DNA from: Clarkia xantiana subsp. parviflora
Lineage: Eukaryota > Streptophyta > Magnoliopsida > Myrtales > Onagraceae
DNA: 64,000 nucleotides
Assembly: GCA_036873135.1 (NCBI GenBank)
Contig: JAPTYO010000008.1
Coordinates: 44,620,441 to 44,684,440, forward strand
Direction: 5' to 3'
The position numbers and the translations under genes were made by a program. Position 1 is the first letter of the stretch; each line of letters opens with the position of its first letter. Shown piece after piece: positions 1 through 11,735 of the stretch. Under the pieces are notes generated by a model that saw nothing but the letters and a program-made list of their open reading frames with translations, was not told the DNA's origin and searched no databases.

Positions 1-492
1 CCGGATTACCATTTTTCTTCGTACGCTCACCCCGATTAATTGGCCAAGTGCGGGAAGTCGGTGCATGCATAGTCCGCCTTGATGACGGTATACGTCTTCC
101 TTACATACCGACATCAAGTAGTTCAAAACTGGGCATGATCCTTAGGTTCCCTATAAATAGGGGCCTAGATCTCCCATTCTAGACAACTCCCTCACTTTTG
201 AACTTTGGATGCTCTGACTTCTCTCTAAGGCTTTCTCTCTCTAGAAGTTCTAACTTGAGCGTCGGAGTGGGCCCAACCAGCATTCCCCCCTCCCACGCTG
301 GTTACTGCCCCTCGTGCAGGACCCGAAGATCAAGAGTTCAAGGTCGAGGATTGGGAGATTAGCTCGGTGATTGTGTTTTAAGGATCGCGGCGTTCCCGTC
401 CTTATACATACATCTCGAGCCCGATTGTGAAGAAAGAAGCCTGTTCGTGAAGGAAAAAGCCCGAAGCTGCCCAAGTGGAAGCAAACATAACA
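1..492 (+). repeat. Gypsy-1 5' LTR, truncated by window start
   Basis: It aligns with 10067-10508 and ends in ...aacataaca, immediately before a PBS. A TATA box (TATAAATAG, 152-160) marks the likely U3/R promoter. Relative to this copy, the 3' LTR lacks about 50 bp that are present here around 309-358. Confidence 0.92.
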
Positions 493-493
493 T

Positions 494-505
494 TTGGCGC
501 CGTCT
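494..505 (+). other. Gypsy-1 primer binding site
   Basis: TGGCGCCGTCTG lies two bases after the LTR end. The same motif follows the LTRs of Gypsy-2 (antisense) and Gypsy-4 in this window and is typical of Tat-lineage elements. Confidence 0.8.
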
Positions 506-527
506 GAAGTGATTCGAACAAAAAGTC

Positions 528-2210
528 GTGCTGAAAGCCAAGACAGGAAGACGACCAAAGAAGGTGAGTGTAAGCAACGAGGAGTCAACCGGGACCTTCT
601 CATATTCCCGACGCAGAATCTACGGCTTCGTCCATTCCGTCCACAAATGCCCCCCTACACAGTACGGGCCGGAAGATCAAAACAATGCGCCTCCCCAAGA
701 GCAAAGGACGAGGGTGAATCAGGAATTCCCATCGGGAATGCCAGCCGAGGCAGCACAACAACAACCAAGGAATGCAGCCAACATGCCTACAGTCACACCG
801 GCAATGTTGGCGGCAGTTGAAGAACTTCTTACTCTCAGGGAGATCTTAAGGAGTCAAGGATATGCTGCACCTCCGCCACCACCCCCGCATGCTAATGAAC
901 AAGCTGCACTAGCCAGGGAAGCGTCACGTGATGCCAACCAGCAAAAGCCGCAACACCCAGAGGGAGTAGGAGACTCCGAAGATACCTATCAACAGGCCAG
1001 GCGGGAGCCAGCACGTTCATGCACTCCAAGCGTTGGCATGAAGCAACAACAAGGAGTGAGATGGAAGCAGCCTCCTATGAGCAATTCACAACGCCTACAC
1101 AAGGAGGATAGCCTTAAGACAACAAGCCATGCTGATACATGCAACGATGGGTGGAGGAAGACCGCGTAACAATGAAATCCCAATCACGGGACTCACGGCT
1201 AAGGCCTTAGAAGAAATGATTGAGTGAAGCAATCAAAGATGAAAGGAATGCATGCCCTGGAAGAAAATGCATCACATCCATTCTCTGATGAATTAGTGCA
1301 CAGTCACGTTCCAGATGCCCTGTACAGAATCGGTGGAGAAAAATATAGAGGAAAAGGAGATCCAATCGAGCATTTGCAACAACATGAAGCGTCTCTACTT
1401 GGACGAAAGAACAACCCGCATCACGTTGCCATGACATTTGCAAATACTCTCGTTGGAACTGCCGCACATTGGTTCTTCTCGCTCCCATGCGGAAGCGTTA
1501 CGTCATGGGCATATCTAAAGGAAAAATTCATTCAAAGATACATGGGGGAGCGCACACTCCTTAAAGGGCCGAACGTGTTGAATGAGGTGACACAGCAAAA
1601 CGACGAGTCGTTAGCAGATTATTACATCCGCTTCAATTAAAACATCCCAGACATTCAAGGAAACATCACCGAAGGAGAAATCGTGCGCGCCTTCATTGCA
1701 AATTTAGGCCGAAGAGGATATGCCCTGGCTGAAAAGATGTCAAAGCGCCCAGTTAAGACACTTGAAGAATTGGCGGCGAGGGTAAAAGAATTCGTGGATC
1801 TGGACAGATTCAGAGAGCAACATAAGGCGAAAGTTAGTGCAGCTCGCACTAAGGAGAAGCAAGCAAAACCCCAGCAAGGCCCGCATCAAGCGAGACAATT
1901 CCAGCCCCATAAGAGGCCGTATCAGCCCGAATTTCAAAGACCAAAAGAAGCGAACCTGGCAGAATACGTTCCTTTGAATGCACCACTTTCCGTAATCTTG
2001 AAGAAGATGAAGGAGGATAATATGTGGAGGGAGCCAGCAATTTCCGAAAGGGGCCACTAGGAAAGCAGGGAGATAAATGGTGTGAAAACCATGAAGTCTA
2101 CGGCCATGAAACAAACAGTTATGTCAGCTTGCGATTTCGTATAAACACTTTCATCCTTAAAGGAGAGCTCAAGCAATATGTTGACCAAGGCGACAAATGA
2201 CAAAAGAAGA
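528..2210 (+). pseudogene. Gypsy-1 gag (capsid to nucleocapsid), broken
   Basis: This is the Gag precursor of a Ty3/gypsy element, which would package the RNA in cytoplasmic particles. The N-terminal part (528-1169) is Gln/Pro-rich with a PPPPPP run. The capsid core (1224-2060) shows the family pattern GDPIEHLQQHEA, then GTAAHWFFSL, then LKEKFIQRYMG, then DESLADYYIRF. A TAA at 1638-1640 interrupts the core in frame; the frame then resumes to 2060 (LEELAARVKEFVDLD). A shifted frame after 2060 carries a nucleocapsid-like WCENHEVYGHETN piece. With at least one stop and two frame changes it cannot make Gag. No Met clearly decides the start; the first frame opens just after the PBS. Confidence 0.8.
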
Positions 2211-2254
2211 ACCATGCAGAGCAACCCGGAAAGGGAAACAAGGGAAAGGAGAAA

Positions 2255-2965
2255 GTGAATGAAAACCCACCACCGCCAAAGCGTGGTGTCATCAACGTAA
2301 TCTATGGTGGGCCAGCGGCAGGAGGCAGCGTTTCTAACGCCCAGGATGTCTATGCCTCGCAGCTGCAAGTTCTGACCAAGTACGGGAAGAGGCGACAACA
2401 AGAGAAGGAAGACATAATCATCCCGTTCTCAAACGCCGACAAGAAACACATAGTGTATCCCCATGATGATGCTTTGGTCATACCAATGGACATCAATGGA
2501 TTCGACGTGCAAAGGATTCTGGTAGATGGTGGGAGTGCTGCAGATTTAGTGCATATAGAAGTGCTCAAGATGATGGGAACAACGGAAACCGATCTCTCAC
2601 CGAGCACGTTTCCGTTGGTTAGTTTCGCTGGAGCAACAACCTACCTATTGGGCATGATTACACTTCCAGTTATCCTTGGAGACGGGTGGAAAGCATTGCA
2701 TATAGACGTCACATTTGTGGTGGTGGACAACCTGGGGGCATATAACGGCATCCTAGGGAGAACAACGATCAACCCACATGACATTGTGCCATCTACAGCT
2801 CATCAGAAAATGAAGTTCCTAACTCCTCACGGGATTGGGGAAGTGCTAGGTGATCAGACAGCCGCACGAAAGTGCTATGTCAACCCTGAGGAAAATGAAA
2901 CAAGTGTCAATTTCCATGATAGGAGTTGGTGCAAAGAGAAAGTTGTTCGCCTCGAACGAGGATGA
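2255..2965 (+). pseudogene. Gypsy-1 aspartic protease, end of the preserved gag-pro
   Basis: This is a retroviral-type aspartic protease that would cleave Gag-Pol. The frame begins with the linker found after nucleocapsid in this lineage (GVINVIYGGPAAGG), continues with HDDALVIPMDI, and then has the active-site region ILVDGGSAADLV and a downstream GILGRTTINPH block. The same blocks occur in Gypsy-2 and Gypsy-4. The active site reads DGG where many family members have DSG or DGG. The frame ends at 2965 exactly where RT should follow, but no RT follows. It is a stable open frame of 236 codons, though probably not expressed without the broken gag upstream. Confidence 0.8.
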
Positions 2966-3610
2966 TGAAAGTTGTTCGCCTCGAAAAGTTGTCACCAAGG
3001 TCCGAACTTGACAGGATTCTTTGTTTGCCTAAGCGGAGTGTGCTTGATTTCAGACAGGGAGAAGAAGAATCCATCATGTCTTACTTCCAGAGGTTCGCTC
3101 AAATTGCAACTTCACTGAGGGCAATAGAAAGATGCCATCCACGCATTTTTCCTGAACATGAACGCACCAACGTTTTTGCTGCTCGGAAGGGAATTTGGAT
3201 GGAGTACAACTAAGACAATGGCGTGCTTAAAAGACAAGATGGAGACTGCGATCTCTTGTGAGCGTGACTTGAGATGGGGCACACCTCTCAACGCAAGTGT
3301 GAAAGCTCAAACTTCAAGGAAATCAGAAGGCTCAAGCATGGATTATGCTAACATCTTCACTCCTTTGAACACGGAGGTGGAAGAGATATACGTCAAGCTT
3401 CTGGAAAACAAGCTTCCAAGACCATTTGAGCCGGAAACCGCCTTCTTAGGCAGGGATATTGAAGATTGGTGCCGATATCACCAAACTTGGGGGCACAATA
3501 CCAATGGTTGTTTGACCTTGAGGATGGAGATTGAAGAATTTATTGCGCATGGAGCTCTGGGAAGCTATGTCGCGAACAACAGTGCCTGTCAGCCGCCAAG
3601 ATATATTTGA
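2953..3610 (+). pseudogene. Second, heterologous gag fragment in Gypsy-1
   Basis: Immediately after the protease, two overlapping frames (2926-3213 and 3158-3610) read like a second Gag C-terminal half. The first has SVLDFRQGEEESIMSYFQRF, the usual capsid helix with a Ser/Phe-x-x-Phe pattern. The second has YANIFTPLNTEVEEIYVKLL followed by a nucleocapsid knuckle-like CRYHQTWGHNTNGC and EIEEFIAHGAL. This resembles the Gag tail of a different Tat element rather than a repeat of the first gag. A frameshift near 3160-3210 breaks it. It occupies the place of RT. I infer recombination or template switching between two elements. Confidence 0.6.
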
Positions 3611-4726
3611 GGGAGAAAGACTTTCCACTTCTAATCTATCTTTTTCAGTGCACCTTTAGGAATATAAGTGCAGTTCATGCCTTTGTAATTAGAAGTATTT
3701 CGGAAGAAGTAGTCAATAGACGCCTTCCCGCAAAGCTATTGTAAACACGACAAGTATCTAATGATGGTCAATTTACTTTCGTAGGTACATCTCTACATCT
3801 CTACATTATGCATTTACTTTCGTAGGTACATCTCTAACGACAACGTGCATACTACACATAATCATCACGCCATGCAACTTATAATAGGCGACATCAACAA
3901 GTGCATCTTCAAGAAATTCAAAAGCAATATCATGCAATATTCCAAAAGTGACATGGTGCAATATCCTTCTCAAAAGGATAATACCCATGTTCACATCTAT
4001 CAAAAGTAACATGTTGCGACATCCTTTCCAAGAGGGAAAACCTCATGTTTACTTCTGAAAAATGACATGTTGTGAAATCCTTCGGGCAAATCCTCATGTT
4101 CATAGCCATTCCCTGAATAGAAACAGGATGCGGCAAATGCAATGATGGGACTAATCACCCCACCGTGGCGGAAGTCCTCTTGTTAGACGACAACCCCACA
4201 CACTAAAAGTATGCATACTCTCTTAAGGGTTCATACACCATGAAGACTTAGGCCCGAAAAGGGATAGCTTCGTTTTATACGCTTTTTTAAGCAAACTTTG
4301 TACAAAACTCATCAAACTTACAAGTCGAGTCTTGTATAACGTTATCTTGCTCTTTAGCATTTAACGCAAAAACAGCAAAATAAGCAAGAAGTACCTTGCA
4401 ACAACTTCGCCTTAGAGTGGAACTAAGAGACGGTATAAACTTAAGTCTTGCTTCGTCAAGACGACACTGCTACATGTCAAGTGCCAGTGCCAAGTGCCCG
4501 CGCCAAGTAAATTACTACTTACAACACTACAAGTACCTAGCGTATGCATCTTGCCATGCCTTGGAATCCAACCAAGAGGGGCGCTCATAACACTCAACAA
4601 TGTGCGGCATATAGTCGCAATTACGGACATCATGTTCATCATCTAAGGATATCTATCCTATCTTCCAAGTCCAAAGCATACGGACAACATCGATAACTCA
4701 AGGTATAAAATATTACTAACAAGATA
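3611..4726. repeat. Gypsy-1 non-coding spacer with a degenerate repeat of about 58 bp
   Basis: No coding frame is supported. From about 3945 to 4110 three degenerate copies of a unit of about 58 bp occur, each with a GACATG-TG-AAATCCTT core. The rest is AT-rich and unrecognised. The stretch separates the truncated sense genes from the stop of the antisense gene. Confidence 0.5.
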
Positions 4727-7162
4727 TCACATGATTTTTATTATTGAAAACAGGTCCAAAGGACGAAGTTCAATACAAAGAAAACATACAAATAAAGGTT
4801 TAGACAAAAGCCTCAAACATATCATCATCTCCAAAGGACTAAGACAGCATATCAGGAAATCAACACCAAGTTCAACATCAGCATTATCATATCCAAAGGT
4901 CAAAGCAATAGAAGCCGCTTCAGCTGCCTTGCGGTGCAAATCCGCAACATGGTCAACAACAAAAGAAGAATAAGGACCCAGCTTGTCGAACGGAAATCCG
5001 GGGGCAAGTGCGTGAACTCTGCCAATGTAATCTTTGGCAAACTCATCAACTAAAGGTGCAAGATCCGCTTTAGCAGCAGCAAGGACGGCGGCAGAATAGG
5101 CAGGGGTACTAGGATACTCAGCCAATCCCTCCTCAACACTCGCTCTATATGCCTCGTCACGAACAGAAGCAAGCGCGACATCATGAACACTGTTGTTCTC
5201 CGCAATTTGCTGCTTGATAGCAGCAATCTCGGCCTCAAGTTGTTCAACATGGACGCGACGAGTAGCAATGCGCGCATCAATATCGGCAACCTTGGAGTTC
5301 AAATTCTGCACTTTCTCTTCGGACTGTGCAAGCTCGCGGGAAACTGTACTGCACTTCTTGATAGCAGCCTTCCTCTCACTTACAAGCTCCAACACAAAGG
5401 AAGACATGTTCATCATCCTTGAATTAACCTAAGTACAACAAACAGGACGATCATGATCAATAACAACAACAAAGCATACGCGTACGATAGGAAGGCAAAA
5501 AGTTAGAGCAAGATCTACCGGTGCAAATTCAGCTAGGCCTCTCTCAACGTATACCTGTGCCTCCTCATCAGTAGACGGTTTGACATCATGATCACCAGGA
5601 GGAACACATCTTTGAAGCACCCGCACACCAACTCCTGGAGTGCTAAGTTTGGAGTCCTTCGGGAAATGAAGACTACCAGCGGAGAAAGGTGACCAGTTTT
5701 CTCCGGAAACATCAATCCCGTCAGAAAGGATCAAGTCATCACGCTTAATACGTGTCAACGCTACCATAAGAACAACATAAAACAAAGAAGACATTAGCAA
5801 AATATACTAAGTATAAGAAGTATGTCAAGTAGAACAATGCGAACCTCGGCGGGAAGAGCGCTCCTCCTCGGGCCGGTCCCTCGACCGGGGGGCAGAAGGC
5901 GCTGTTCGACTCTCAACTCTCTTCCCTTTATCGCAAGAAGGAGCTGGAATAGCCGCACTCGGTTTAGAGCGCTTCGGGTCACTCGAGGGACATGCCCCTG
6001 CGACAGATCTCTTGGGAGGAACACTAGTGGCCGGTACCGCAACAACGCGCTCAGTCACATGCACAGAGTTACCTAAAGGAACAAATACAACGTGAATATA
6101 ACAAAACTTGAAAAAATCAGCAAGTAAAGCAAAGATACAAGAAGATGCCTCACTCTTAGGTCCTTTGCTACGATCATGTCTGGAGCCTTCAGGAATAGTG
6201 GGGGCAATATTACGAGCACGACGCCCAACTGACAGGTTATCACGATCATTAGCTGTCTGCAAAGACGAGCTTTTTCCATCAATACGACCTACATTGCAAC
6301 ATAGTACATGTTATAAAAGATATCAACATACCAAATCTTCAGAAGGAAGTATATGAATTCTGGCATCAATCAAGTCCCGATCTGAAGCACGTAATAGACA
6401 ACGATAGCGACACTCTTCCTGACATCGAAAAATAATCTTCACCGTCTCCCTATCATCCAAGGAAAGGTCAGAAAAAATAGGAGCCGGATCAGCTTTCTCC
6501 ACGCTCTCAACATCCCAAATAGTCCAGACATCGCATACGAAGAAGTAGTAATGTCGCCAATGAGAACAAGAACGATCAGTCGGGGCGGCTAGACGTTGTT
6601 TGTGATCCCACTCGGCATCTCCAAGACCAAGCTTCTCGAAGCCCTTATCTTGCAAGTTCGGCCAACGCATCTTCATTCCACATAACCCCGTCGCGTCTGG
6701 ACACATCAGTTGATAGAAGCATCGGAAAAGAGTGGTAGAATAGTGCCAAGATTGCTTGTGGAACAAAACTCGAAAACAACTCCATACACGGAGGCCAGCA
6801 GGAGATAGACTTAAGGGCGATATCCGGTAATAGCGACAAAGGTCCACCAAGTCAGGACAATAGGGAAAACGCAGGCCTTCCTTAATCTGCGAGGTATAAA
6901 CTGCGGATAGATCACTTGAAGGAATAGTAACTTGCCCTTTATTGGAGTCCGGCAGCACGTCATAGGGAAGAACAGCCTCCAAAGAAGAATCAAGTCCACA
7001 ACAAGTCGTGTACAGCTCAAACATATCTTCATTAATATAATTGAAGAAGTAACTCACATTCCTCGTTGTATCCTTAAGAAACTCAACTATGTTGATACCC
7101 GGCTCGTCACCAACATCTGAACATAATGTCACTCGCGGAACGGGGATAGAAGACTTACTCAT
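4727..7162 (-). CDS. Gypsy-1 antisense spliced gene (aORF)
   Basis: This is a multi-exon gene opposite to gag, of unknown function. Exon 1 (about 7162-6332) begins MSKSSIPVPR and carries a conserved block GLRFPYCPDLVDLCRYY then GLRVWSCFRVLF, also seen in Gypsy-2. Exons 2 and 3 (6288-6154, 6072-5845) encode a basic, Ser/Pro-rich linker (PKRSK, DKGKRVESR). Exon 4 (5760-5519) carries GVGVRVLQRCVPPGD. Exon 5 (5428-4727) is a long heptad-rich coiled coil followed by PGFPFDKLGPYSSFVVDHVA. Introns 6073-6153 (81 bp), 5761-5844 (84 bp) and 5429-5518 (90 bp) all have GT-AG ends and keep the frame in phases 1, 1 and 0. The first intron (about 6289-6331) is short and does not join in frame with the ends I can see. 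Exon 1 resembles domains annotated as putative gypsy-type transposon protein (inference). Confidence 0.7.
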
Positions 7163-7494
7163 AATAACCACGGCAAGAAGACTAACTCTGAAAAGAAGAC
7201 TGCGTAACTCGGAATCCTGAAAATTACAAGTAACAAGTCAATCAGTGTGCAAGCTCTATGTATGTACATGCATTCGACATGGATACATGATTACAACGGC
7301 GAAATATTTTCTAAGTGTTTTGCTCAAGATGACAGTCGGCATATTGCAAGTGGACATCACGCTACTATGTGTCAAGCGTATTACGAAGTGTTAGCATACA
7401 ACAAGGTGTTGGGATACAACCTGCGTTTACATCAAGTACATGGATACAACATACATAGCCAGGGAAAGAGAAAAATTTTTAAGTATGGGGGCAA

Positions 7495-8320
7495 GTGCGC
7501 ATATACATGTACGTACATACATGTCGACAAGGATGCATGTCGACAAGTGAAGAATATTTTCTAAGTATTTCCATGTACGTACATACATGTCGACAAGGAA
7601 GCATGTCGACAAGTGAAGAATATTTTCTAAGTATTTCCATGTACGTACATACATGTCGACAAGGATGCATGTCGACAAGTGAAGAATATTTTCTAAATAT
7701 TTCCATGTACGTACATACATGTCGACAAGAATGCATGTCGACAAGTGAAGAATATTTTCTAAGTATTTCCATGTACGTACATACATGTCGACAAGGATGC
7801 ATGTCGACAAGTGAAGAATATTTTCTAAATATTTCCACGTATGTACATACATGTCGACAAGGATGCATGTCGGCAAGTGAAGAATATTTTCTAAGTATTT
7901 CCATGTACGTACATACATGTCGACAAGGATGCATGTCGACAATTGAAGAATATTTTCTAAGTATTTCTATGTACGTACATGCATGTCGACAAGGGGAAAA
8001 TATTTTCTAAGTGTTTCCATGTACGTACATACATGTCGAAAAGGGGAAAATATTTTCTAAGTTTTTCCATATACATACATACATGTCGACAAGGGTGCAT
8101 GTCGACAAGCATGGAATATTGTCTAAGTGTTTCCATGTACATACATACATGTCGACAAGGGTGCATGTAGACAAGGGGAAAATATATTCTAAGTGTTTCC
8201 ATGTACGTACATACATGTCGACAAGAGGAAAATATTTTCTAAGTGTTTCCATGTACGTACATACATGTCGACAAGGGGAAAATATTTTCTAAGTGTTTCT
8301 ATGGATGTACGTACATGTCG
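7495..8320. repeat. Gypsy-1 tandem array, 66-bp and 50-bp units
   Basis: About seven 66-bp units (for example CTAAGTATTTCC starting at 7561, 7627 and, with one change, 7693) are followed from about 7980 by shorter units of about 50 bp that lack one internal ATGCATGTCGACAAG segment, with occasional longer ones. Units are packed with palindromes (TGTACGTACA, GTCGAC, ATGCAT). Because 66 is a multiple of 3, both strands stay open for about 170 codons; this is a by-product and not evidence of a gene. The array lies between the antisense gene and the 3' LTR, the known hypervariable 3' region of Tat-type elements. Confidence 0.93.
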
Positions 8321-9885
8321 ACAAGGATGGATTGCATACATCAAGTAGCTACTATCGACTTCTACACAATGCCTCATGAGCATTCCTACGACGCTTATCG
8401 ACAAAGCTCACACGACAACATCTATGGTAACAAGCATTAGATATTGTTAAAAGATTTTCTAAGTGTTTTAGCATGTTTGCAGACAATGACCGACAGTCTA
8501 TACATGACGCTCGACGTACATTGCCTAAGCTATCATTACCAACATACAACCATTGACGACCGTGTACGTACAACTACCAATCATCAATATCGAGCATGCT
8601 AAAACAACGACTAAGGCATGGAAAAACATGTCGGCAATGAACACTATGCATAAGGGAAGTATAACGATTCATTTACACTTTTCTAAAATTTTCAGCACTT
8701 AGAAAATTTTTGGCCATTTTGGGGCTAAGAATTCTAATGCATTTTATCAAACACCTTGTATGCATGATAAGATAGCTAGGTACATGATGATTTCAAGACT
8801 TAAATCAAGGCCAAACGAAGTCACGAAAGGTCTAGCCATGTACGAAATTGCACTCAACGACACGAAGCAAGTTCGAATTACTACTCGCCCTCACCCGAAG
8901 TCCCACGCGCCGCCGCCGCCGTCCTCACGCGCCGCCGCCGCTGTCCTCACGCGCCGCTGCCGTCGTCTCACGCGCCGTCTTCCTTGCCTCATGCGCCGCC
9001 TCGGTCCCCTCCTTTCCCGGATTCGATCTTGATCGATGTCAAATGTGATGTGATTACTCCAAATTCACACCTCCATGAATTCCCTCTTCATCAAGAATGG
9101 AGAGCTTCTTGAGGATTTATCTATTTAGGATATAAGATAATGGGTATTCTCTCTCCTAATTCTCATTATTAGTGCCTACACCATATGCTAAGGACTAAAC
9201 TAATATCTATTTTTACACAAGTCCTTAGTATCACATACTTACACCTCTCCTATGCTTGTTTTACATACATGCTCTATAATATTTCATAACGCGCTTCGTA
9301 GATCGTCATGCATGTTATCAATTTTATACGTACATGATGCAAATTCATGGTGGTCGCGTGATATTTTTATAATCTAAGTATGAATTGAATGTTTGCATCA
9401 TACTACGTGTTTGCATCATTTTCCATGATTGCATCATACTACGTGTTTGCATCATTTTCCATGTTTACATCATGCTTCATGATTACATACATTTTCTCCA
9501 ATTCCATATTATTCTAAGTGTTTTTCTTGTTGCATGATTACGTCATTCGTCTACTACACTGTCATCATTTACATATTGACAACGTGTTATACGCTTACTT
9601 CATATACCATGATATTATCACATTGCATGTTTCTTTATTATTACAAGTATTTCGCTCATCACGTGATATTGCGAATATAATTGCATGTCATTGTACGCAT
9701 ATTGTCCGTTACGCTAACCTTGTAAACAGATTACGTACGTACGGCGGAAAATTAAAAGTTGGTCAAATTTATGATCTCAACATTCGAATTGACAAACAGG
9801 CTACCCCTGAGGTCAGTACCGAACCTAAATTGGACGAATATCTTATCTTTGAAAAGAGTCAAGTACGGGTTTTGAACCACTACTT
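8321..9885. other. Gypsy-1 3' untranslated region
   Basis: No coding frame is supported. At 8880-9035 there is a GC-rich island with about four copies of a CACGCGCCGCCGCCG-type unit in otherwise AT-rich DNA. At about 9391-9500 a repeat of about 37 bp (TACGTGTTTGCATCATTTTC core) occurs two to three times. The remainder is AT-rich and unrecognised. Confidence 0.55.
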
Positions 9886-9899
9886 GACTCGGGGGCAAG
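9886..9899 (+). other. Gypsy-1 polypurine tract
   Basis: GACTCGGGGGCAAG directly abuts the TG of the 3' LTR. An almost identical tract precedes the Gypsy-4 3' LTR. Confidence 0.85.
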
Positions 9900-10508
9900 T
9901 GTTAGATATCTGTCCAATTCGGGTTCATATTTACATTTCGGGCCTCGCAAAATATCCCAAAACCCGTAAAAAACCCTTTCGCGAACACCCAAGTCTAAAA
10001 CGGTCCGGGATACGCGCAATTCCCGGGCCGAAGGACTTCCGGATTGCCCTAAGGCGATCCGGAGGTCCGGATTACCGTTTTTCTTCGTACGCTCACCCCG
10101 ATTAATTGGCCAAGTGCGGGAAGTCGGTGCATGCATAGTCCGCCTTGATGACGGTATACGTCTTCCTTACATACCGACATCAAGTAGTTCAAAATTGGGC
10201 ATGATCCTTAGGTTCCCTATAAATAGGGGCCTAGATCTCCCATTCTAGACAACTCCCTCACTTTTGGACTTTGGATGCTCTGAGTTCTCTCTAAGGCTTT
10301 CTCTCTCTAGAAGTTCTAACTTGAGCGTCGGAGTGGGCCCAACCAGCATTCCCCCCTCCAACGCCGGTTACTGCCCCCCTCGGTGATTGTGTTTTAAGGA
10401 TCGCGGCGTTCCCGTCCTTATACATACATCTCGAGCCCGATTGTGAAGAAATAAGCTTGTTCGTGAAGGAAAAAGCCCGAAGCTGCCCAAGTGGAAGCGA
10501 ACATAACA
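9900..10508 (+). repeat. Gypsy-1 3' LTR
   Basis: The LTR is 609 bp, starts TGTTAGATAT and ends AACATAACA. Its TATA box is at 10218-10226. Compared with the 5' copy it has lost about 50 bp at about 10377, where GCCCC joins directly to CTCGGTGATTG. Confidence 0.93.
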
Positions 10509-10792
10509 ATATCTACACCTAAGGTGTGCCAATTTGCCTTCGAGCAAACACTCCGGAGATCTGTCCCCTTGCTAAGAATCGATCAGATGCTTTGCTGTGG
10601 AGAATATACCACGTAGGGCTTCCTTCACAAGAACCCCTACGGGTGCGACCGGAGGATCGTGAACTCCCTCCTGCAAGGATCTCGAGACTACAGACGACTA
10701 GTGAGGTATGTGTGAATCTTCCGCTGCGTAATTCCAATTACTAGCATGTACCACGGTTTAGTTTCCGTAGTGATTACTCCTCGGAATCTAAC
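10509..10792 (+). repeat. Copia-type LTR fragment (3' part), host site of Gypsy-1
   Basis: This stretch is a diverged forward copy of the last half of the Copia-B/C LTR: GTGTGCCAATTTGC, then TCCGGAGATCTGTCCC, then CCGCTGCGTAATTC, ending ...GGAATCTAACA. No PBS follows, so it is either a solo LTR or a 3' LTR. The 5' part must lie left of Gypsy-1, outside the window. To its right, minus-strand copia leader sequence begins abruptly. Confidence 0.65.
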
Positions 10793-11695
10793 ATCATGGA
10801 TACGTGTCATATATGAAACTTCCACATCAAACATGCATATACAACGACTGAGTTTTTTTTTTTTATTTTAAATATTAGGGGCTGACTTGCAATTCATGCT
10901 TACAGTTAATTATGCGTGTTTCTAGACATAAATCTTAGGCAATCGCAACCATTACAGCATGTTTGTCCTAGTGTGCATACCATATATTTAACCAGGGCTC
11001 TGCCCCCAACATCCTGCTAGCTTGACATAGTCAAGACAACAGTTCTAATAAACATATGTGACGAAAAGTAGACAATTGCAATTCAACCCTCTTATTAATC
11101 CAGTCCCTAAATCATGCATTTCCGAGATCCATCCCCATAATCGAAACTAGGCATTAAGGTTTAAATAAAACGTGAAAATTTTAAACCTTCGAGCACTGTG
11201 TAGACTTATTTGAAGTTCGAAAACATTTGGATTTTAAAACTTGACTATCATATTTTATTAATTGTCTTGAATTCGATTTTGAAAATCTGGTTCGGTTTAG
11301 TCAATTTCGGTCCGGTTCGGTTCGGGTCCAGTAAATCCGGTTCAGTTCGGGTCCAGTAAATCTGGTTCGGTTCGGTCCAGTTTTATTTCAAAAATATGGT
11401 CCGGTCCAATTAGGGTTTGGTTCGGTTCAACACAAATCCGGTTCGGTTAGGTTCACTTAGTTACCCCGGTTCGACCCAATCCGACAATGTCGAACCGATT
11501 AAGAAAACCCGGACCTGTTTTAACCCAGACTGGTTCAACATATTGTACCGGCCCATTAACCCTAGGGTCCGGCCGAAATATTCTTGTAGGCTAAGTAGGG
11601 TTTTAATGTCCACTAAAAACTTAACTTAACCTCCAAAAAATATTAATTATGTAAAATAATTTCCAATATTATATATAAGTTTCGGCACATAATAA

Positions 11696-11735
<40 letters not shown>

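Larger units (their letters stand above)
1..10508 (+). mobile_element. Gypsy-1: partial Tat-type Ty3/gypsy LTR retrotransposon, non-autonomous
   Basis: The first 492 bases match the interior and end of a TG...CA LTR whose second copy is at 9900-10508. Base 1 aligns with 10067, so about 167 bp of the 5' LTR lie left of the window. Between the LTRs are a PBS, a decayed gag, a protease, a second gag-like piece, a spliced antisense gene, a tandem array and a purine tract. No RT, RNase H or integrase frame is present on either strand, so this copy depended on enzymes supplied in trans. The right flank begins atatc (10509-10513); the matching left target duplication is outside the window. Confidence 0.9.

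Noticed and set aside
7427..8010. Open frames of about 170 codons on both strands
   Set aside because: They are produced by the 66-bp tandem unit, a multiple of three with palindromes; no protein family pattern.
7495..8320. CRISPR-like repeat-spacer array
   Set aside because: Units are contiguous without unique spacers and the DNA is plant; it is a tandem repeat.
9518..10105. Plus-strand frame of 195 codons across the Gypsy-1 3' end
   Set aside because: It crosses the polypurine tract into the LTR and shows no protein motif.
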